A DNA stretch of 64,000 bases from Cricetomys ansorgei (GCA_026225945.1 JAMJFZ010002594.1:1159501-1223500), one strand, 5' to 3'; shown: positions 31,425 to 42,345, numbered from the stretch's first letter. Notes: generated by a model not told the origin, from the letters alone. Numbers and translations are program-made.

Positions 31425-31467
31425 GGAGAGAGAGAAGAGAGAAAGGAAAGAGACAGGGAGGGAGGGG

Positions 31468-31506
<39 letters not shown>

Positions 31507-31508
31507 CG
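31425..31508. repeat. (GA)n-rich purine tract
   Basis: Imperfect GAGA/GAAA repeat, purine-only over most of its length. Confidence 0.9.
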
Positions 31509-32017
31509 CTCTGAAAATGCTCAGATCTCAGCCAAAGCTTCTGGTGAATCAGAGGCTGGTCGTCCACAGCCCCAAGGACACCTTGACCTTGCCTCTCTGA
31601 GACCCAATTTCATACTCTCTGACTGCGAAGCTGGAAGAAAATATGTGTGGTTTTAAGCTGCGATGTTGGTAATTCATCACACAAGTCCGGGGAATGAACA
31701 CTCTACCTCTAAATACATTTGTGCACACGCACATATATTTGGGGAAAGAGAACAATATCAAACAGAGGTGGTAAAATATTCTCGTTTGGAGAATCCACAC
31801 AGGTGCCTCAGGTAGTCTATGCATCATGTTTACAAGTGAAAATCTGAAATGGTCTCGGGGGAAACAAAGAAATCATAACAATAGTCAGGCAGGACCCACA
31901 TCTCCTCCTGTAGAGCTGTCACCTTTGCCACGCATAAGTTCTGGAGCGTTCTCACCTCCAGGTACCCACCTAGGACTATGCACCCCTTTGTCTGGTCTTC
32001 ATGTGAACCCCTTGAAT

Positions 32018-32160
32018 GGGGCTGTGGAGCAGGCTCAGCACTTAAGAGTACACATTGCCCGTAACTCCAGCTCCGGGGGACCCAACAGCCTCTTCTGGCC
32101 TCCAACACATCGGACACACACACAGACATACACCTAACTAATGAATAAAAATAAAAGAAA
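32018..32160 (+). mobile_element. B2 SINE with internal deletion
   Basis: 'gctcagcacttaagagtac', then 'gtaactccagctccggggga' and 'cttctggcctccaacac', with a (CACA) and A-rich tail. The B-box region is missing. Confidence 0.8.
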
Positions 32161-32324
32161 AACCCACCTAGGACCTTCTGAGGAAGGTGCTACTTATGGC
32201 CCTGTCTTACAAACAGGGAGATCAAGGAAGAGCTTGAGGAACTCTCTGGGATCCACAAGGGCAGCGTGCAGCAGAACCAGGGAGGCCTTCCCGGAGACTA
32301 GTGTCCTTCCTGGAGGGGAGGGAA

Positions 32325-32625
32325 CTGGGGAGATGGCTGCATAAGTGAAGGGCTTCCTGTGCAACAGCAGGGACCCAAGTTTGATTTCCAGAACCTGTGT
32401 AAAAAACCCAAGATTGCATGTTTGTAGTCCAGCATCGAGGAGGTGTGGACAGATGGGTCCGTGGGTCTCTCCGGCCAGACAGTCTAACCTAATTGGCAAG
32501 CCCCATGTCCCATTGAGAGACTGCACCTCTGGTTTCCACCTGAGAGTATTTGTGTCCACGCCTGTCCACTCAATGTCCTTACACATGTGTGCGTGTGTCT
32601 CCAGCGGTGATAGTGGCTCTTGGTC
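32325..32625 (+). mobile_element. Composite B4-like SINE
   Basis: 'ggggagatggctgcataagt', 'caagtttgatttccagaacc' and 'cctaattggcaagcccc', then a 'gtgtgtgcgtgtgtc' tail. Confidence 0.7.
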
Positions 32626-32734
32626 ACTGATTATGTGTTTCTTTCAGGCCTCACACCCCAGACTTCCTGGGGTTCAAGTGCCAAGTAGCCCTGCCTTAAA
32701 GGGCTGCTTCCCGGAGGACAACACTAACTCTGTA

Positions 32735-32900
32735 CGCCATTTCTGAATTATTTATGAGTTTTCATTAATATGCAAATTTCTGCCCAGTGATTGGCTTGCC
32801 CAGCATGGTTCCGGGGTTCATAAATCAGCCGCCGCTGAGCTGTCTTATTTAGTAATTCTCCAACCGTGGGCGTTCTGTAGCACAGTGAGATCGGCCTTTG
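32735..32900. promoter_or_regulatory. Strong candidate conserved element with octamer
   Basis: Repeat-free. A perfect ATGCAAAT octamer (32,770-32,777) directly follows ATTAAT, a POU/homeodomain arrangement. Nearby are 'ctgaattatttatgagt', 'gtgattggcttgccc' and 'cttatttagtaattctcc'. Confidence 0.55.
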
Positions 32901-33484
32901 CCCAGGATTCCACTGCCCGGAGCTCCTCTGAGGCCCAGGGAAGTGCCAAGCCGACCTAGCATCTCCCCACTCTCCAGTCTGGAGGGTGAAGTCCCTGCCC
33001 AGTTCATGTCTGGGAGGTAGAGGTAGGAAAATCTCCAGATATCAACTTGGGGGGGCGGTGCTCATTGCCTTGTTGATCCTCAGTCTTGGGGAGTGAGCTT
33101 TAGTGGTGCAGGCAAGGTCACAGAGCTCTCTACACAGAACTTTCTAAAAGTCAGGTGACCAGCTTCAAGCCCCCCAGGCTTTTGTCTTGCATCTGAGGTG
33201 ATATGGGGTGTCACTGATTTTGCTGCTGCTGTTTTGGGGGTCAGTGGTGCAGAGTATATGACCGTGTACCCAGGTAAACATTTCTGCAAGATACACTTCT
33301 AAAGAGGGTGTGGCCAGGTTGAGGAAATGTTCACAGTCAGCATTTAATAACTGCTCATAAATCTCTGTCCCTCATCAGTAATTGAGGAGGTGGGGGCTGG
33401 TGTGTCTCCTTCACAGCTGTGCCCCCAAGCTGGCACAGCATACAGTGTGAAATAACAGATAGATCCTGACTCCTGACACAACGC
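32901..33484. other. Single-copy stretch, no gene seen
   Basis: No repeat family or exon recognised. Confidence 0.4.
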
Positions 33485-33735
33485 CACCACGGTGCCTTGG
33501 AAATCTAATTTCTCCACGTTATGTATGTCTAGCAAGTCCCACTGTACTTCTCCCAGAATATCTCAGAAAGATGATTAGAAGCTTTTGCCTTGTGCGCGGG
33601 TCCCCGGGCATCTGGTGGCGGCCTTCATCTGCTGGAGCCAGTCCATTTAGCAAGATCGCAGATTCCTTAATTAGATTTATCAGAGGCGAAGGCAAAGCCA
33701 CATCTCTTCCCAGGTGTTCCCAATTAACTCAAGGG
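33485..33735. promoter_or_regulatory. Strong candidate conserved noncoding element
   Basis: Repeat-free. TTAATTAG (33,667-33,674) sits beside 'atttatcag' (GATA-like), with 'cagaaagatgattagaag', 'cccaattaactcaag' and E-box CAGGTG. Enhancer-like motif mix. Confidence 0.5.
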
Positions 33736-34059
33736 CACCTCCAGTCACCTCTGGCTCCCCCCCCCCCCCGGTCTGGGATCCTGCCTGGGAGAATTGTGGA
33801 AGAAATGTAATTATATTCTGACCATGCAGATGGAGAGATCTGAGTGACCCGAGTCAGTTCGTTCCTTTGTCTACCCCGGGTAGAGTCCTAGGTATGTGTC
33901 TGGGGACACAGAGTGAGAAGGGGCCCAAGACTGAAGTCCACAACACCGACCTTCCTGTTGCTTCTGCTTGAGTTTTTAGAGACAATTAAGGCCATGGATT
34001 TTGACCAGATCGGCTTTTGAAGGAGGGGCCTTTTACTGCCCTACTGTCTGCTCACCATG

Positions 34060-34171
34060 CCCCTGCAAGCCACGTTCCACCCCCATCCAGGACAATCTTC
34101 TTAAAGTTCACATTGGTCCCTCTTCTGTTTATCCTCTCCCATGGCTCTCATTTCCTTAGATAAAACCCCAG

Positions 34172-34172
<1 letters not shown>
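34060..34172 (-). mobile_element. L2 LINE fragment
   Basis: 'cccatggctctcatttccttagataaaac'-type sequence (34,139-34,167) matches the reversed L2 3' region. Ancient. Confidence 0.5.

Positions 34173-34173
<1 letters not shown>

Positions 34174-34213
<40 letters not shown>
34174..34213. repeat. (TG)n microsatellite
   Basis: Twenty uninterrupted TG units. Confidence 0.97.
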
Positions 34214-34216
<3 letters not shown>

Positions 34217-34274
34217 ACATCAGTGGCTCAGTGCTGGGGTTCACATGGGGTGTCTTCCTCTACTGCTCTCCATC

Positions 34275-34400
34275 TTATTGTTTGAGACAGGATCTTCCTT
34301 GAACCCAGAGCTCAGTGTCTTGGCTAGACTGGATGGTCAACAAACCCCCTAAGACCTGCCTGTCTCTGCTCCCCAGCTTTGGGGTTGGCTTTTGTGGAGG
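34275..34400 (-). mobile_element. Composite B4-like SINE fragment
   Basis: 'gagacaggatcttccttgaa', 'ggctagactggatggtcaac' and 'ctgcctgtctctgctcccca'. Confidence 0.65.
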
Positions 34401-34439
34401 GGCTGGGGAACTCTTGCTTGTGAAGCTGGCCTTTTACCC

Positions 34440-34605
34440 AGGAGGACTACCCAGGGATGGAGCTCAGTCATTAGAATGCAAGCCCTGGACTTGATCCCCA
34501 GCTGGGTGGTGGTTGGCATTTGGGTCTCAACACTTGGGAGGTGGAGGCAGAAGTTCAAGGACAGCCTGAGCTACAAGGTCCTGTCTTAAAAGAAGTCAAT
34601 AAGAA
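34440..34605 (+). mobile_element. B4 SINE (ID + B1)
   Basis: 'agggatggagctcagtcatt', 'ggacttgatccccagctgg' and 'ctcaacacttgggaggtgg', with the A-rich end 'gtcctgtcttaaaag'. Confidence 0.85.
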
Positions 34606-34786
34606 ATCGCAGCCAGATGTTTATATCCAGGTGGGCTTTGCTTGCATGGAGATAATCTGGTAAATCGTTAGTCAGCATTTATGGACGGTGGCTGCAACCT
34701 GCGGGACCTGTGGGAATCGCCAGTGTGACCAGATTCCCCTGGAGATTTAGCTGACTCTCAGGCTGTGACCCCTGTGTCAGTGCGGT

Positions 34787-35080
34787 GGTTTGAATAAGAA
34801 TGTCCCATAGGCTCAGATGTTTGAATGCTTAGTCACTGGGGAGTGGAACTCTTAGATAGGATTAGGAGGGAGTGTCACTGGGGTGGGCTTGGAGGTTTCA
34901 AAAGCCTATTCCAGGCCCTTTGTCTGTCTGTTGGCTGTCTGTCTGCCTGCCTGTCTGTCTCCCCTGACTGTAGATCAGGATGTACTTCTCTCAGCTGCTG
35001 CTCCAGTGCACAGTGACTGAGACACCACTGAAGAGCAGACAGCTGGTCACCCACCATCAGCTCCAGCCTGACCATCATCC
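34787..35080 (+). mobile_element. Rodent dispersed repeat, 'gtggtttgaa' type
   Basis: 'gcggtggtttgaataagaat', 'gcttagtcactggggagtgg', 'aggtttcaaaagcctattcc' and a (CTGT)n patch at 34,920-34,960. Same family as 15,424-15,680. Confidence 0.8.
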
Positions 35081-35224
35081 TTCTGCACCCTCTCCAGGGT
35101 ATCCTCAGTTCTCTTCCTTTGTCTTGTTCAAGGACACAGCTTTCCTCCGATCAGTAACAGCCTCAGTTGTTTCCTTAGGTCCCCGGTCTCCTCTGAGGAC
35201 AGGGTCACATGCTTTGGGAGACTT

Positions 35225-35560
35225 GTGTTAATTGCTTAACAAATCACAAATCAACCCCAAACTCAGTTGCTTAAAGCAATGGTCAGCATCTGAGCCTCAT
35301 TGCTTCCATGGCTGGAATTCAGGGATGGCTGTGCGACTGGAGCACAGTGAGGGGTGACCTGAGCTGTAGTTACCCTGAGGACCTGACTGTGGCTACAGGA
35401 CCAGCTTCCGGGAGGCTTGTGGGCTCTTGCAGGTTGGTGTTGACTCCTGGCAGATGCAGCTCCTGGCCCTGGGTCCTTCTCCAGGTGCTCTGATGGTCAC
35501 ACAGTAGGTGGCTGAGTTCTCTGAGGGTAAGCCAAGAGACATGAGGTCAAGGCGTCCATT
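35225..35560. mobile_element. Ancient mammalian repeat, family uncertain
   Basis: 'aactcagttgcttaaagcaa' and 'ctcattgcttccatggctgg' resemble the same kind of old 'gtggcttaaa' repeat as at 24,275. Confidence 0.4.
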
Positions 35561-35789
35561 GATCACATCTTAGAAGTCTCAGGCTATCATCTCTGCTAGT
35601 GGTTGTCCAGGCTAGCCCTGTCAGCACAGGAGCCAGCTGGCAAGGGTTATCCTCAAGGGTTACAGTGGTTCCCCGGTCTCCAGTGACTCATGTTTGTCCC
35701 ACATACAAAATATATTTACTTTCTCCCACAGGCACAACCCCCTAGTCCTACTACACCAGCTCAAATCAAAATCAATTTACTTATTTAAG

Positions 35790-35877
35790 TCTTTTGTTTT
35801 GTGTTTTTGAGACAAGGCTTCTCTGCTGTCCTGGAACTCACTCTGTAGCCCAGGCTGGCCTTGAACTCAGACAGATA
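35790..35877 (-). mobile_element. B1 SINE fragment
   Basis: 'gagacaaggcttctctgctg', 'tcctggaactcactctgtag' and 'caggctggccttgaactc'. Confidence 0.9.
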
Positions 35878-35957
35878 GTTCTAGAGAATAAGAAAGAAGG
35901 CAGACGGTTGCTGAGAAGCCTCAGACACAGAGACAGCCAGAAGAGGCTGTAAAGGTT

Positions 35958-36030
35958 TCCCTCTCCTCTCCTCTCCTCTCCTCTCCTCTCCTCTCCTCTC
36001 CTCTCCTCTCCTCTCCTCTCCTCTCCTTTC
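35958..36030. repeat. (TCTCC)n pentanucleotide
   Basis: About 14 near-perfect units. Confidence 0.95.
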
Positions 36031-36329
36031 CTTCTTAACCCTTTGTGCTAACTGAGGTTTTAAAAAAAGATCAGAGGGGGTGGAGTTCTGTTAGGAGTCC
36101 AGTTACAAGTGAAAAAGTAACACTTACGAAAGTGTATCAAGGTTGGATACAGAGTTTAGAAACAGCTGCGGCCTTTAAGAGTCCAGACCCAAATGGCAGC
36201 AAACGAACATACATCCCTTTTTTTTAAAAGAAAAGCCCTTTACTCTCACCTATCACTCTTCCCGCACCTGCCCCCCATCTTTCCTTTTCCCTCCCTCCTT
36301 CTTCTTCCCTTTCAACTTTTCTCTTTCCT

Positions 36330-36415
36330 TTCCTTTCTGTCAAGATCTCACGACAGAACCCAGGTTGGCCTTGTCCTGCCTCAGCTCTCCGGTTACCCGG
36401 ATTCCAGAGGAGGTA
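36330..36415 (-). mobile_element. B1 remnant
   Basis: 'caagatctcacgacagaacc' and 'caggttggccttgtcctgcc'. Preceded by a CT-rich tract. Confidence 0.5.
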
Positions 36416-36486
36416 TATCACTGAGTAAAGCACCCTCTTCCCAGCCTGTTTAACCCCTGGCTCTCTCGGGCCAGGCTCACCGCCGT

Positions 36487-36690
36487 CTCTGTCCCATTTC
36501 TTAAGCAGTGAGCAGCACCCCTCCGTGGCCTCTGCATCAGCGCCTGCCTCCAGGTTCCTGCCCTGCTTGAGTTCCTGACTTCCTTCAGAGATGTGCTGTG
36601 GAAGTGTGAGCCACATAAACCCTTTCCTCCCCAAGCTGCTTTGGTCGTGGTGTTTCTTCACAGCAATAGAAATCCCGAGTCAGTCCAGTA
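36487..36690 (-). mobile_element. Rodent dispersed repeat
   Basis: 'gagcagcacccctccgtggc', 'ctgcttgagttcctgacttc', 'cctttcctccccaagctgc' and 'cacagcaatagaaatcccg'. Reverse of the copy at 2,812. Confidence 0.88.
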
Positions 36691-37044
36691 GTCACACTCC
36701 TGCAGCTGTGAACTGATGTCTCTGTGAGTCACCTTCCCGTTCTCATGATGACGTGTTCACGGGACCCACTCTCCCTACGTGTGCCTTGTCAGAATCTCGC
36801 AGGTGCAGTCCTGCCACACCCTCTCCACCGCCCCCTCAGCCCAGGAACTGCCATATAATTGCCATTTACAAGTGAAGACCTGAGAGGAAAGATCCTACGT
36901 GAACTGCCAGGATTTGGACTTGGCTCTGTGCTTTGAGGAATGTCAAAGCACAAACGTGGAATGTCATTTCCGCCGCATTGATATGGAGCACTGTCTCTTT
37001 CTTGAAGTTCATTGGTAAATAAGTTGCTGGCTTACCCGGTGGAT
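36691..37044. other. Single-copy stretch, no gene seen
   Basis: Unique. The part at 36,860-37,040 is AT-richer and repeat-free and could be mildly conserved. Confidence 0.4.
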
Positions 37045-37276
37045 ACAGTTTTTTAAAAAGATTTTTTTTTTAATCTGTGTGTTTTGCCTGCATGTATGCG
37101 TGTGTAACACGTGTGTGTGTCTGATGCCCACGGAGGCCAGAAGAGGGTCTCAGATGATCTGTGGCTGGGGTTAACAGCTGGTTGTGAGCCACCATGTCGG
37201 TGCTGGGACCCAAACTCAGGTCTTCTGGAAGAGCAGCAAGTGCTCTTAACCACTGAGCCGTCTTTCCAGCCCCAGG
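37045..37276 (-). mobile_element. B2 SINE
   Basis: T-rich tail, 'cctgcatgtatgcgtgtg', 'cggaggccagaagagggtc', 'gttgtgagccaccatgtcgg' and 'aaccactgagccgtctttcc'. Full length. Confidence 0.95.
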
Positions 37277-37374
37277 TACAATAGTGCTCCTTTAAAGGCA
37301 AGCAGAAGTAAAGGTGTGCTTTGTGGAGTGGCTGGGATTGCTTTTCACACCGAGGGCTCTTCAGAGGAGACCTC

Positions 37375-37620
37375 ACTCCCTCCAGTGTACGAGCTAATTA
37401 GGGGGGATGGAGGCACTCCCAGATTCCCCTGGGAGAGTCAGGGCAGGCTTCTCAAATGTTGAAATCATTGACTGCTGAAGGGCGCTTGGGGCGAGAGAGA
37501 CGATGACGGCAGTGAGAGGAAATTACACGGTCACAAATCCTTTGGAAATTGCTGTTTTCTCTCTCCTCCCCACCTTGCTGCCTTATGAAGCCTCAAGGCT
37601 CAGAAGCTTAATAGCATCGT
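37375..37620. promoter_or_regulatory. Strong candidate conserved noncoding element
   Basis: Repeat-free. CTAATTAG at 37,394-37,401, 'gttgaaatcattgactgctg', 'gagacgatgacggcagtgag' and 'cacaaatcctttggaaattg'. Retained CpGs in an otherwise CpG-poor area. Confidence 0.5.
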
Positions 37621-37964
37621 GGGACGAAGGGCAGGACGTGCGCAGATGAAGGGCAAACCTTGCTCTGTGGATGCCGGGAAACCTGCTGTATGTCCTGGGC
37701 CCGACCTTGCCCTAAGCTGCACGAAAGTGGCTAAGCTCCAGTTTGAGAGCCACCTGGAGGGGCTCACTAGAACTTCCTGTTGGGGAGCCACAGAAGCCAG
37801 AAGCTAGAAACGAGGCATTATCAGACATTTCCTGCCCACTATAAATCCTCCCAGCAGGCTTTGGGGCTCTGTGATTCCTTCCCAGAGGGCCATGGGGCAT
37901 TGGGATTCCCTCCCAGAGGGCCATGGGGCACTGCGGATGGCTCCTATGCTAGACACCTGGTCCC

Positions 37965-38312
37965 TAGTGATGATGGTTCATTTGATTGTCAACTTCAGAG
38001 TGTAGAGCCATCCAGAGACACCCGTGGGCGTGGCTGTTGACAGGATCCTCTAGATTAGGTACACAGAGGTGGGAAGGCACACCTTCAAAGTGGGCAGCAC
38101 CGTTCCCTGGGCCTGGGCCAGGGCCCCACACTGCACACAAAGGAGAAAGCTGGGGACCACAGCACCCTTTTCTCTCTGCTTCCTGACCATTCCTCATGTT
38201 CCTGCAGCCACGCCTCCCTGGCCCTGATGGGCTGTGTCCCTGGGAACTGCAAGCCCTTCCTTTAATTTCTTCTGTCAGCCATCTTGCTCCAGCATTAAAA
38301 CAAGGAACTAAA
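37965..38312. mobile_element. Rodent dispersed repeat, 'tgtcaactt' type
   Basis: 'catttgattgtcaacttcag', 'gatcctctagattaggtac', 'gggcagcaccgttccctggg' and 'ctttaatttcttctgtcag'. Related in layout to the repeat at 42,095 but a different subfamily. Confidence 0.65.
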
Positions 38313-38314
38313 AC

Positions 38315-38590
38315 CTCAGTGCAGTGCTGCTGAGAGAGGCGGGGCCCAGTGATGGGCAGTGAGGGTTCCTCTCTAGGGAACAGGCCCAGTCTGGTGGGAT
38401 TGGTTATGTTCCCACCAGAACAGATGGTTACACCAGTGAACTTGATCCCTCCAGTTTTTTGCTACCTTTCTCAGCACGGGAAGCTGTCCACCACGATCTT
38501 GGCTCTCATCAGAGCCAAGCAGAGGGCAATCACAACCCTGCTAAGCCTCCAGGACTGAAAGCCACAGAAACCTCTCCTTATGCGTAAAAA
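38315..38590 (+). mobile_element. MaLR-like LTR fragment
   Basis: 'gagagaggcggggcccagtg', 'atcttggctctcatcagagc' and 'taagcctccaggactgaaag' follow the order of MST/MLT-type LTRs. Confidence 0.55.
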
Positions 38591-38969
38591 GAACCAGCTT
38601 CCCAGCATTTTGACATAGCACCGGAGGCAGACTGACAGGATGCTTTGGGCTTTAATGTTATTGGAGACCTGGTCCTCCTTATCTCAAGGGGAAACTGTAT
38701 AGACTCCAAGCTACTTCAGTTTCCCCAAGCTTCTGAGAAGAAAAGAATCCTTTGATTGAACTCCCTGTTGGATGATAATTCCTTTAACTGACTCGTCCTT
38801 ACCCTGATGGACCTGTGAGTACAGGTGTGAGGGGTCCCCCGAGAGCTCAGGGGGCTAAAACCCTGGGGATACTTGTCCTCTTTCATCAGGGGCAGATGCA
38901 GAATGGCCTAGCTCAGGAACTCCGAATGACTCTGAGTTCGCCCCCGTCCTACTCAGTCAGAAATCAATA
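38591..38969. other. Single-copy stretch, no gene seen
   Basis: Nothing recognised. Confidence 0.4.
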
Positions 38970-39297
38970 CTCCTGTCCTTCCTTTCTCTCTCTCTCTTTC
39001 TTCCTTCCTTCCCTTCTCTCTCTCTTCTCTCTCTCTCTCTCCCTCTCCTACTCTTTCTCTCTCCCTCCATCTCTCTTCCTTCTTTCCTCCCTTTCTTTCT
39101 CTTTCTTTTTTTTCTTTCTCTCTCTCTCTCTTCTTTCTTCCTTCTTTCCTTTCCTTTTTCCTTTCTTCTCCTTTCCTTTCCCCTTCCCTTCCCTTTTCCC
39201 TTCCCTTCCCTTTTCCCTTCCCTTCCCTTCCCTTCCCTTCCCTTCCCTTCCCTTCCCTTCCCTTCCCTTCCCTTCCCTTCCCTTCCCTTCCCTTCCA
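38970..39297. repeat. Long polypyrimidine tract ending in (CCCTT)n
   Basis: About 330 bp, nearly purine-free: CTCT and CTTT units, then about 110 bp of pure CCCTT pentanucleotide (39,180-39,295). Triplex-forming potential. The Gly-Arg-Glu-Lys frames on the minus strand are its translation. Confidence 0.97.
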
Positions 39298-39547
39298 TTT
39301 CCAGAGCATCCTGAGGCTTGGTGGCAGCTCAGGCTCTCTTGGAAATCAGAAACACTTTCTGGGTCAGAGAGAAGGTAGCTGGGCAGATTTTCTTGCTTCA
39401 TAGTTTTCCATTTCCCAAGACCCCTTGCAAATGGGGACATGGTGACAGCTGTCTGCTGTCTTCTGTGGTCCGTCTATGGGAAGTGCTGCTAAAGTGACTT
39501 ACAGAACTCCATCCCACTCCACAATACTGGGACTGTGTGTCTGGTTG

Positions 39548-39615
39548 TGCAGAAGAGGAAACAACTCGGGTAAGGCCCTGAGGCCACTGAGTGGCAGGAC
39601 TAGGAAGCAAGCCTG
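39548..39615 (-). mobile_element. MIR fragment
   Basis: 'cagaagaggaaacaactcgg' then 'ccactgagtggcaggactag' resemble reversed MIR. A second trace lies at 39,745-39,800, beyond the (GT)n. Confidence 0.45.
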
Positions 39616-39634
39616 GTGGTCCCCCTCCCCTCCG

Positions 39635-39636
<2 letters not shown>

Positions 39637-39684
<48 letters not shown>
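39637..39684. repeat. (GT)n microsatellite
   Basis: Twenty-four uninterrupted GT units. Confidence 0.97.
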
Positions 39685-39685
<1 letters not shown>

Positions 39686-39827
39686 TGACTATTCCCTCTA
39701 TTTTATCCCATTCACCATCCTGAGGTCCTATCTCCTATACACTCAGGCAGTGGCAGATGTGATTTTGAACCCAAGTCTTTCCTTTGGAATCCATCCCTCT
39801 GCCTGGGGTTTGGTTAGACTTTAGACT

Positions 39828-39952
39828 TGGGGCTGGGCTTGATGGTGCATTCCTCAGTCCCAGCACTCAGGAGGCAGAGGCAGTGGACTGCTGTGAGTTA
39901 GATCAGCCTGGTTTACACAGCAAAATTCTATCTCAAGAAAACCAAACCATCT
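39828..39952 (+). mobile_element. B1 SINE, diverged
   Basis: 'ggggctgggcttgatggtgc', 'cagtcccagcactcaggagg' and 'gatcagcctggtttacacag'. Confidence 0.8.
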
Positions 39953-40294
39953 CCAAACCATAATCCCCCAAATCTGGGTCTTGGTATCAACAGCTCCGCA
40001 AAGGGAATGGAAATGGATTTGAGGACAGAACACAGTCTTTAGGGTGACACACGTGGCCATGGGCATGCCATATAATTGCTCCCCTGTCTCAGTTTCTCCA
40101 CGGACAGTACACAGAACCCAGGAACCTCATGCGCTCATTGCTACAGGGTCGGGAGCCTGGAGGAGCGTTGATTCAGCGGGGTGAACCGGGCCACAGCTGC
40201 CCCATCCCTGCAATGGGATGACGCTGAATCACTGGGGTACCGACCTGGGTTAGTGTAAGTGTACATCGGAGTAAGCACCGTGTACGGATTTTTG

Positions 40295-40395
40295 TAGCCA
40301 GGGAGGTAAATTGAGGCTCAGAGCAGCAAATAACTTACCCAGGACCACACAGCCAAGAAGCAGCTGATTCTGCGGCCTTAAACCCGTGTCTTGTC
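40295..40395 (-). mobile_element. MIR SINE
   Basis: 'aaattgaggctcagagcagc', 'aataacttacccaggaccac' and 'acagccaagaagcagctg' are the reversed MIR core. Confidence 0.75.
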
Positions 40396-40929
40396 ACATT
40401 AACACCTGCCCCTCCCTCTGCTTTAAGGACACCCTGGTTTGGGCTCCTATCCCCTGCCCCTGCCTCAGATGTCAGGGTGAGTACCCCACCTGGCCCATGG
40501 TTGTACCTCACCACTCTCTGAGCCTCAAGAGCTGTGGAAATAGATTGCAGAGCTGAACCAATACATAAAACATCAGCTTTATGTTCCTGGCACCATAGGC
40601 GGGGGCGGGCACTAAGCTGGTCAGGCTGTCTGGTGGTGACCGTTAGTCTTTTGCTCCCTCTGCCTTGACAGCTGTCCTGGCAGACTGATGAATGAGTGGG
40701 CGGGCAGGACTCGAGGAGGCCAGGAAGAAAATTCTGCACCTTAACGCACAGCTCGGAAAGTTCCAGAGCATGGTCTGGCCCTGCCTCCTCACCTTCTGCC
40801 CTATTAAGTCTGGAGTCACCAATGGCAGCTTGGCCTGAGTCGCATGAGGATGGTCGGGGTGGGGGCTTTGGGCAGGGCTGGATCCCTAAAGGTCGAGGTG
40901 TCTGTAATCTACACAGGATGGAAAATGCA
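40396..40929. other. Single-copy stretch, no gene seen
   Basis: Frames on both strands (134 minus, 117 plus codons) have no recognisable domain. Confidence 0.4.
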
Positions 40930-41045
40930 CGCTGGATCCCCTGGAGCTGGAGTTACAGGTGTGTGACCGCTCTGTGTGGCGCTGGGAACCGAACTCCGGT
41001 CCTCTGGAGGCGTGTGCTCGTCCCTGCCGCTGCCGCTCAGTGGTT
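40930..41045 (-). mobile_element. B2 SINE fragment
   Basis: 'cctggagctggagttacagg', 'gcgctgggaaccgaactccg' and 'gtcctctggaggcg'. Confidence 0.75.
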
Positions 41046-41362
41046 TTGAATTTTTGCGCCTGAAGGTCTCTGGGATGGAGGGCACAGAGCCTTTCTACCA
41101 CAGCGGGTCACCTCACCGCGCTCTCTCCTCTCCTCGCCGCACCGGTCCTGGCTGCCGGCGGGGGAGTTTGTCTCTGACATTCCTATAAATGCAACTGTAC
41201 CGTTTGCTGCCTCCCCCACCCATGTATTTTTGATGTCTGTTTTTCACTGGTGACTAACATTCCATCCTCCTCTGTGCACCCGCCAGCGAGCACCTGCAGT
41301 GCTCTTGATCTGTTTTGGTTTTTCGAAATGGCCTTCTTCATATTAAAATTTTCATAAAAGCA

Positions 41363-41495
41363 TTTGTTGTTGTTGTTGTTATATTATTATTATGATTTCA
41401 GATACAGTTGCACCCGGTGGCCTGGAACTCACCGTGCGGCCCAGGCTGGCTTCACACTTCCATCAGTCCTTCTAAAGGCTGGACTATAAAGTTCA
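41363..41495 (-). mobile_element. (GTT)n/(ATT)n and B1 remnant
   Basis: Simple repeat 41,363-41,395, then 'ggcctggaactcaccgtgcg' and 'gcccaggctggcttcacac'. Confidence 0.6.
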
Positions 41496-42094
41496 GCCAG
41501 CCGGTGCGCAGTGTTTTCAGTGGGTTTAGCCCTTAAGGTCAGCACATCAAGCGTTAAGCAGCTGTGGCTGCGTACGCCATTTTAACCTGGGCACCTGAGC
41601 TGCCGTGCCACGCCCTTCCCCAGGAACGCGGGGCAGCTTTCTCTAAGGCCTGTAGCCTTCGCACACGGGAGCCTCACATCTGTGCTCTGTGTGCTTATTG
41701 ATTAGCGTAGCCGCCTGGAGGACTTAACAGCCCGGGACAGCACTCCTCAAAGGGCTTTAGAGGGTAACTGACACCACTTCCTGTTTCTCCAGCATCCTCG
41801 CGGCCCACGGTGGCCGTGCAGTTATTTAGTTAGTCGGCTTTTCTCCTGTAACAAGATTCCTGAGGCCGAGGACAACTCAGTTTCGGAGGCTGAAACTCCG
41901 AGCAACGACACTGCTCTCTCTGCTAAGGACCCTCGGCTGTGTCACCTCTTGGAAGGTGGCATCGTCTTGTCGGGGAGGGCGCATCAGGGAGAGGGGAGGT
42001 CACAGAGCAGGCGTGGAGAAGCTGCTGTTGCTGAAAGGATTGGGTCTTCACTCACCACAGCTTGAGTGCGGGACATCTTCGCCTTTATTCTGTC
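41496..42094. other. Mostly single-copy stretch, no gene seen
   Basis: 41,830-42,040 weakly resembles the rodent dispersed repeat family ('ctcctgtaacaagattcctg'). No exon supported. Confidence 0.35.
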
Positions 42095-42345
42095 TTTGTC
42101 GCCGTGCTGGCTAATTTTACACCAACCTGATGCAGGCTGAGGTCATCTGAGAGAGGGAGCCCTAATTGAGAAAATGCCTCCATCAAACTGGCCTGGAGGA
42201 AAGTCTTGATTAATGATTGAGAGGGGAGGCCCAGCCCAATGTGGGTGGAGCCACCCCTGGGCAGGTAGGTGGTCCTGGGTTCTATAAGAAAGCAGGCTGA
42301 GCCATGTGGAGCAAGCCAGTAAGCAGCACCCCTCCACGGCCTATG
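42095..42345 (-). mobile_element. Rodent dispersed repeat, uninterrupted copy
   Basis: 'gctggctaattttacaccaa', 'ttgattaatgattgagaggg', 'tgggttctataagaaagcag' and 'agcagcacccctccacggcc'. It provides the empty-site reference for the URR1 insertion at 5,646. Confidence 0.9.

Noticed and set aside
38815..39440. Gly-Arg-Glu-Lys and Ser-Leu-Phe frames
   Set aside because: Translation of the polypyrimidine tract.
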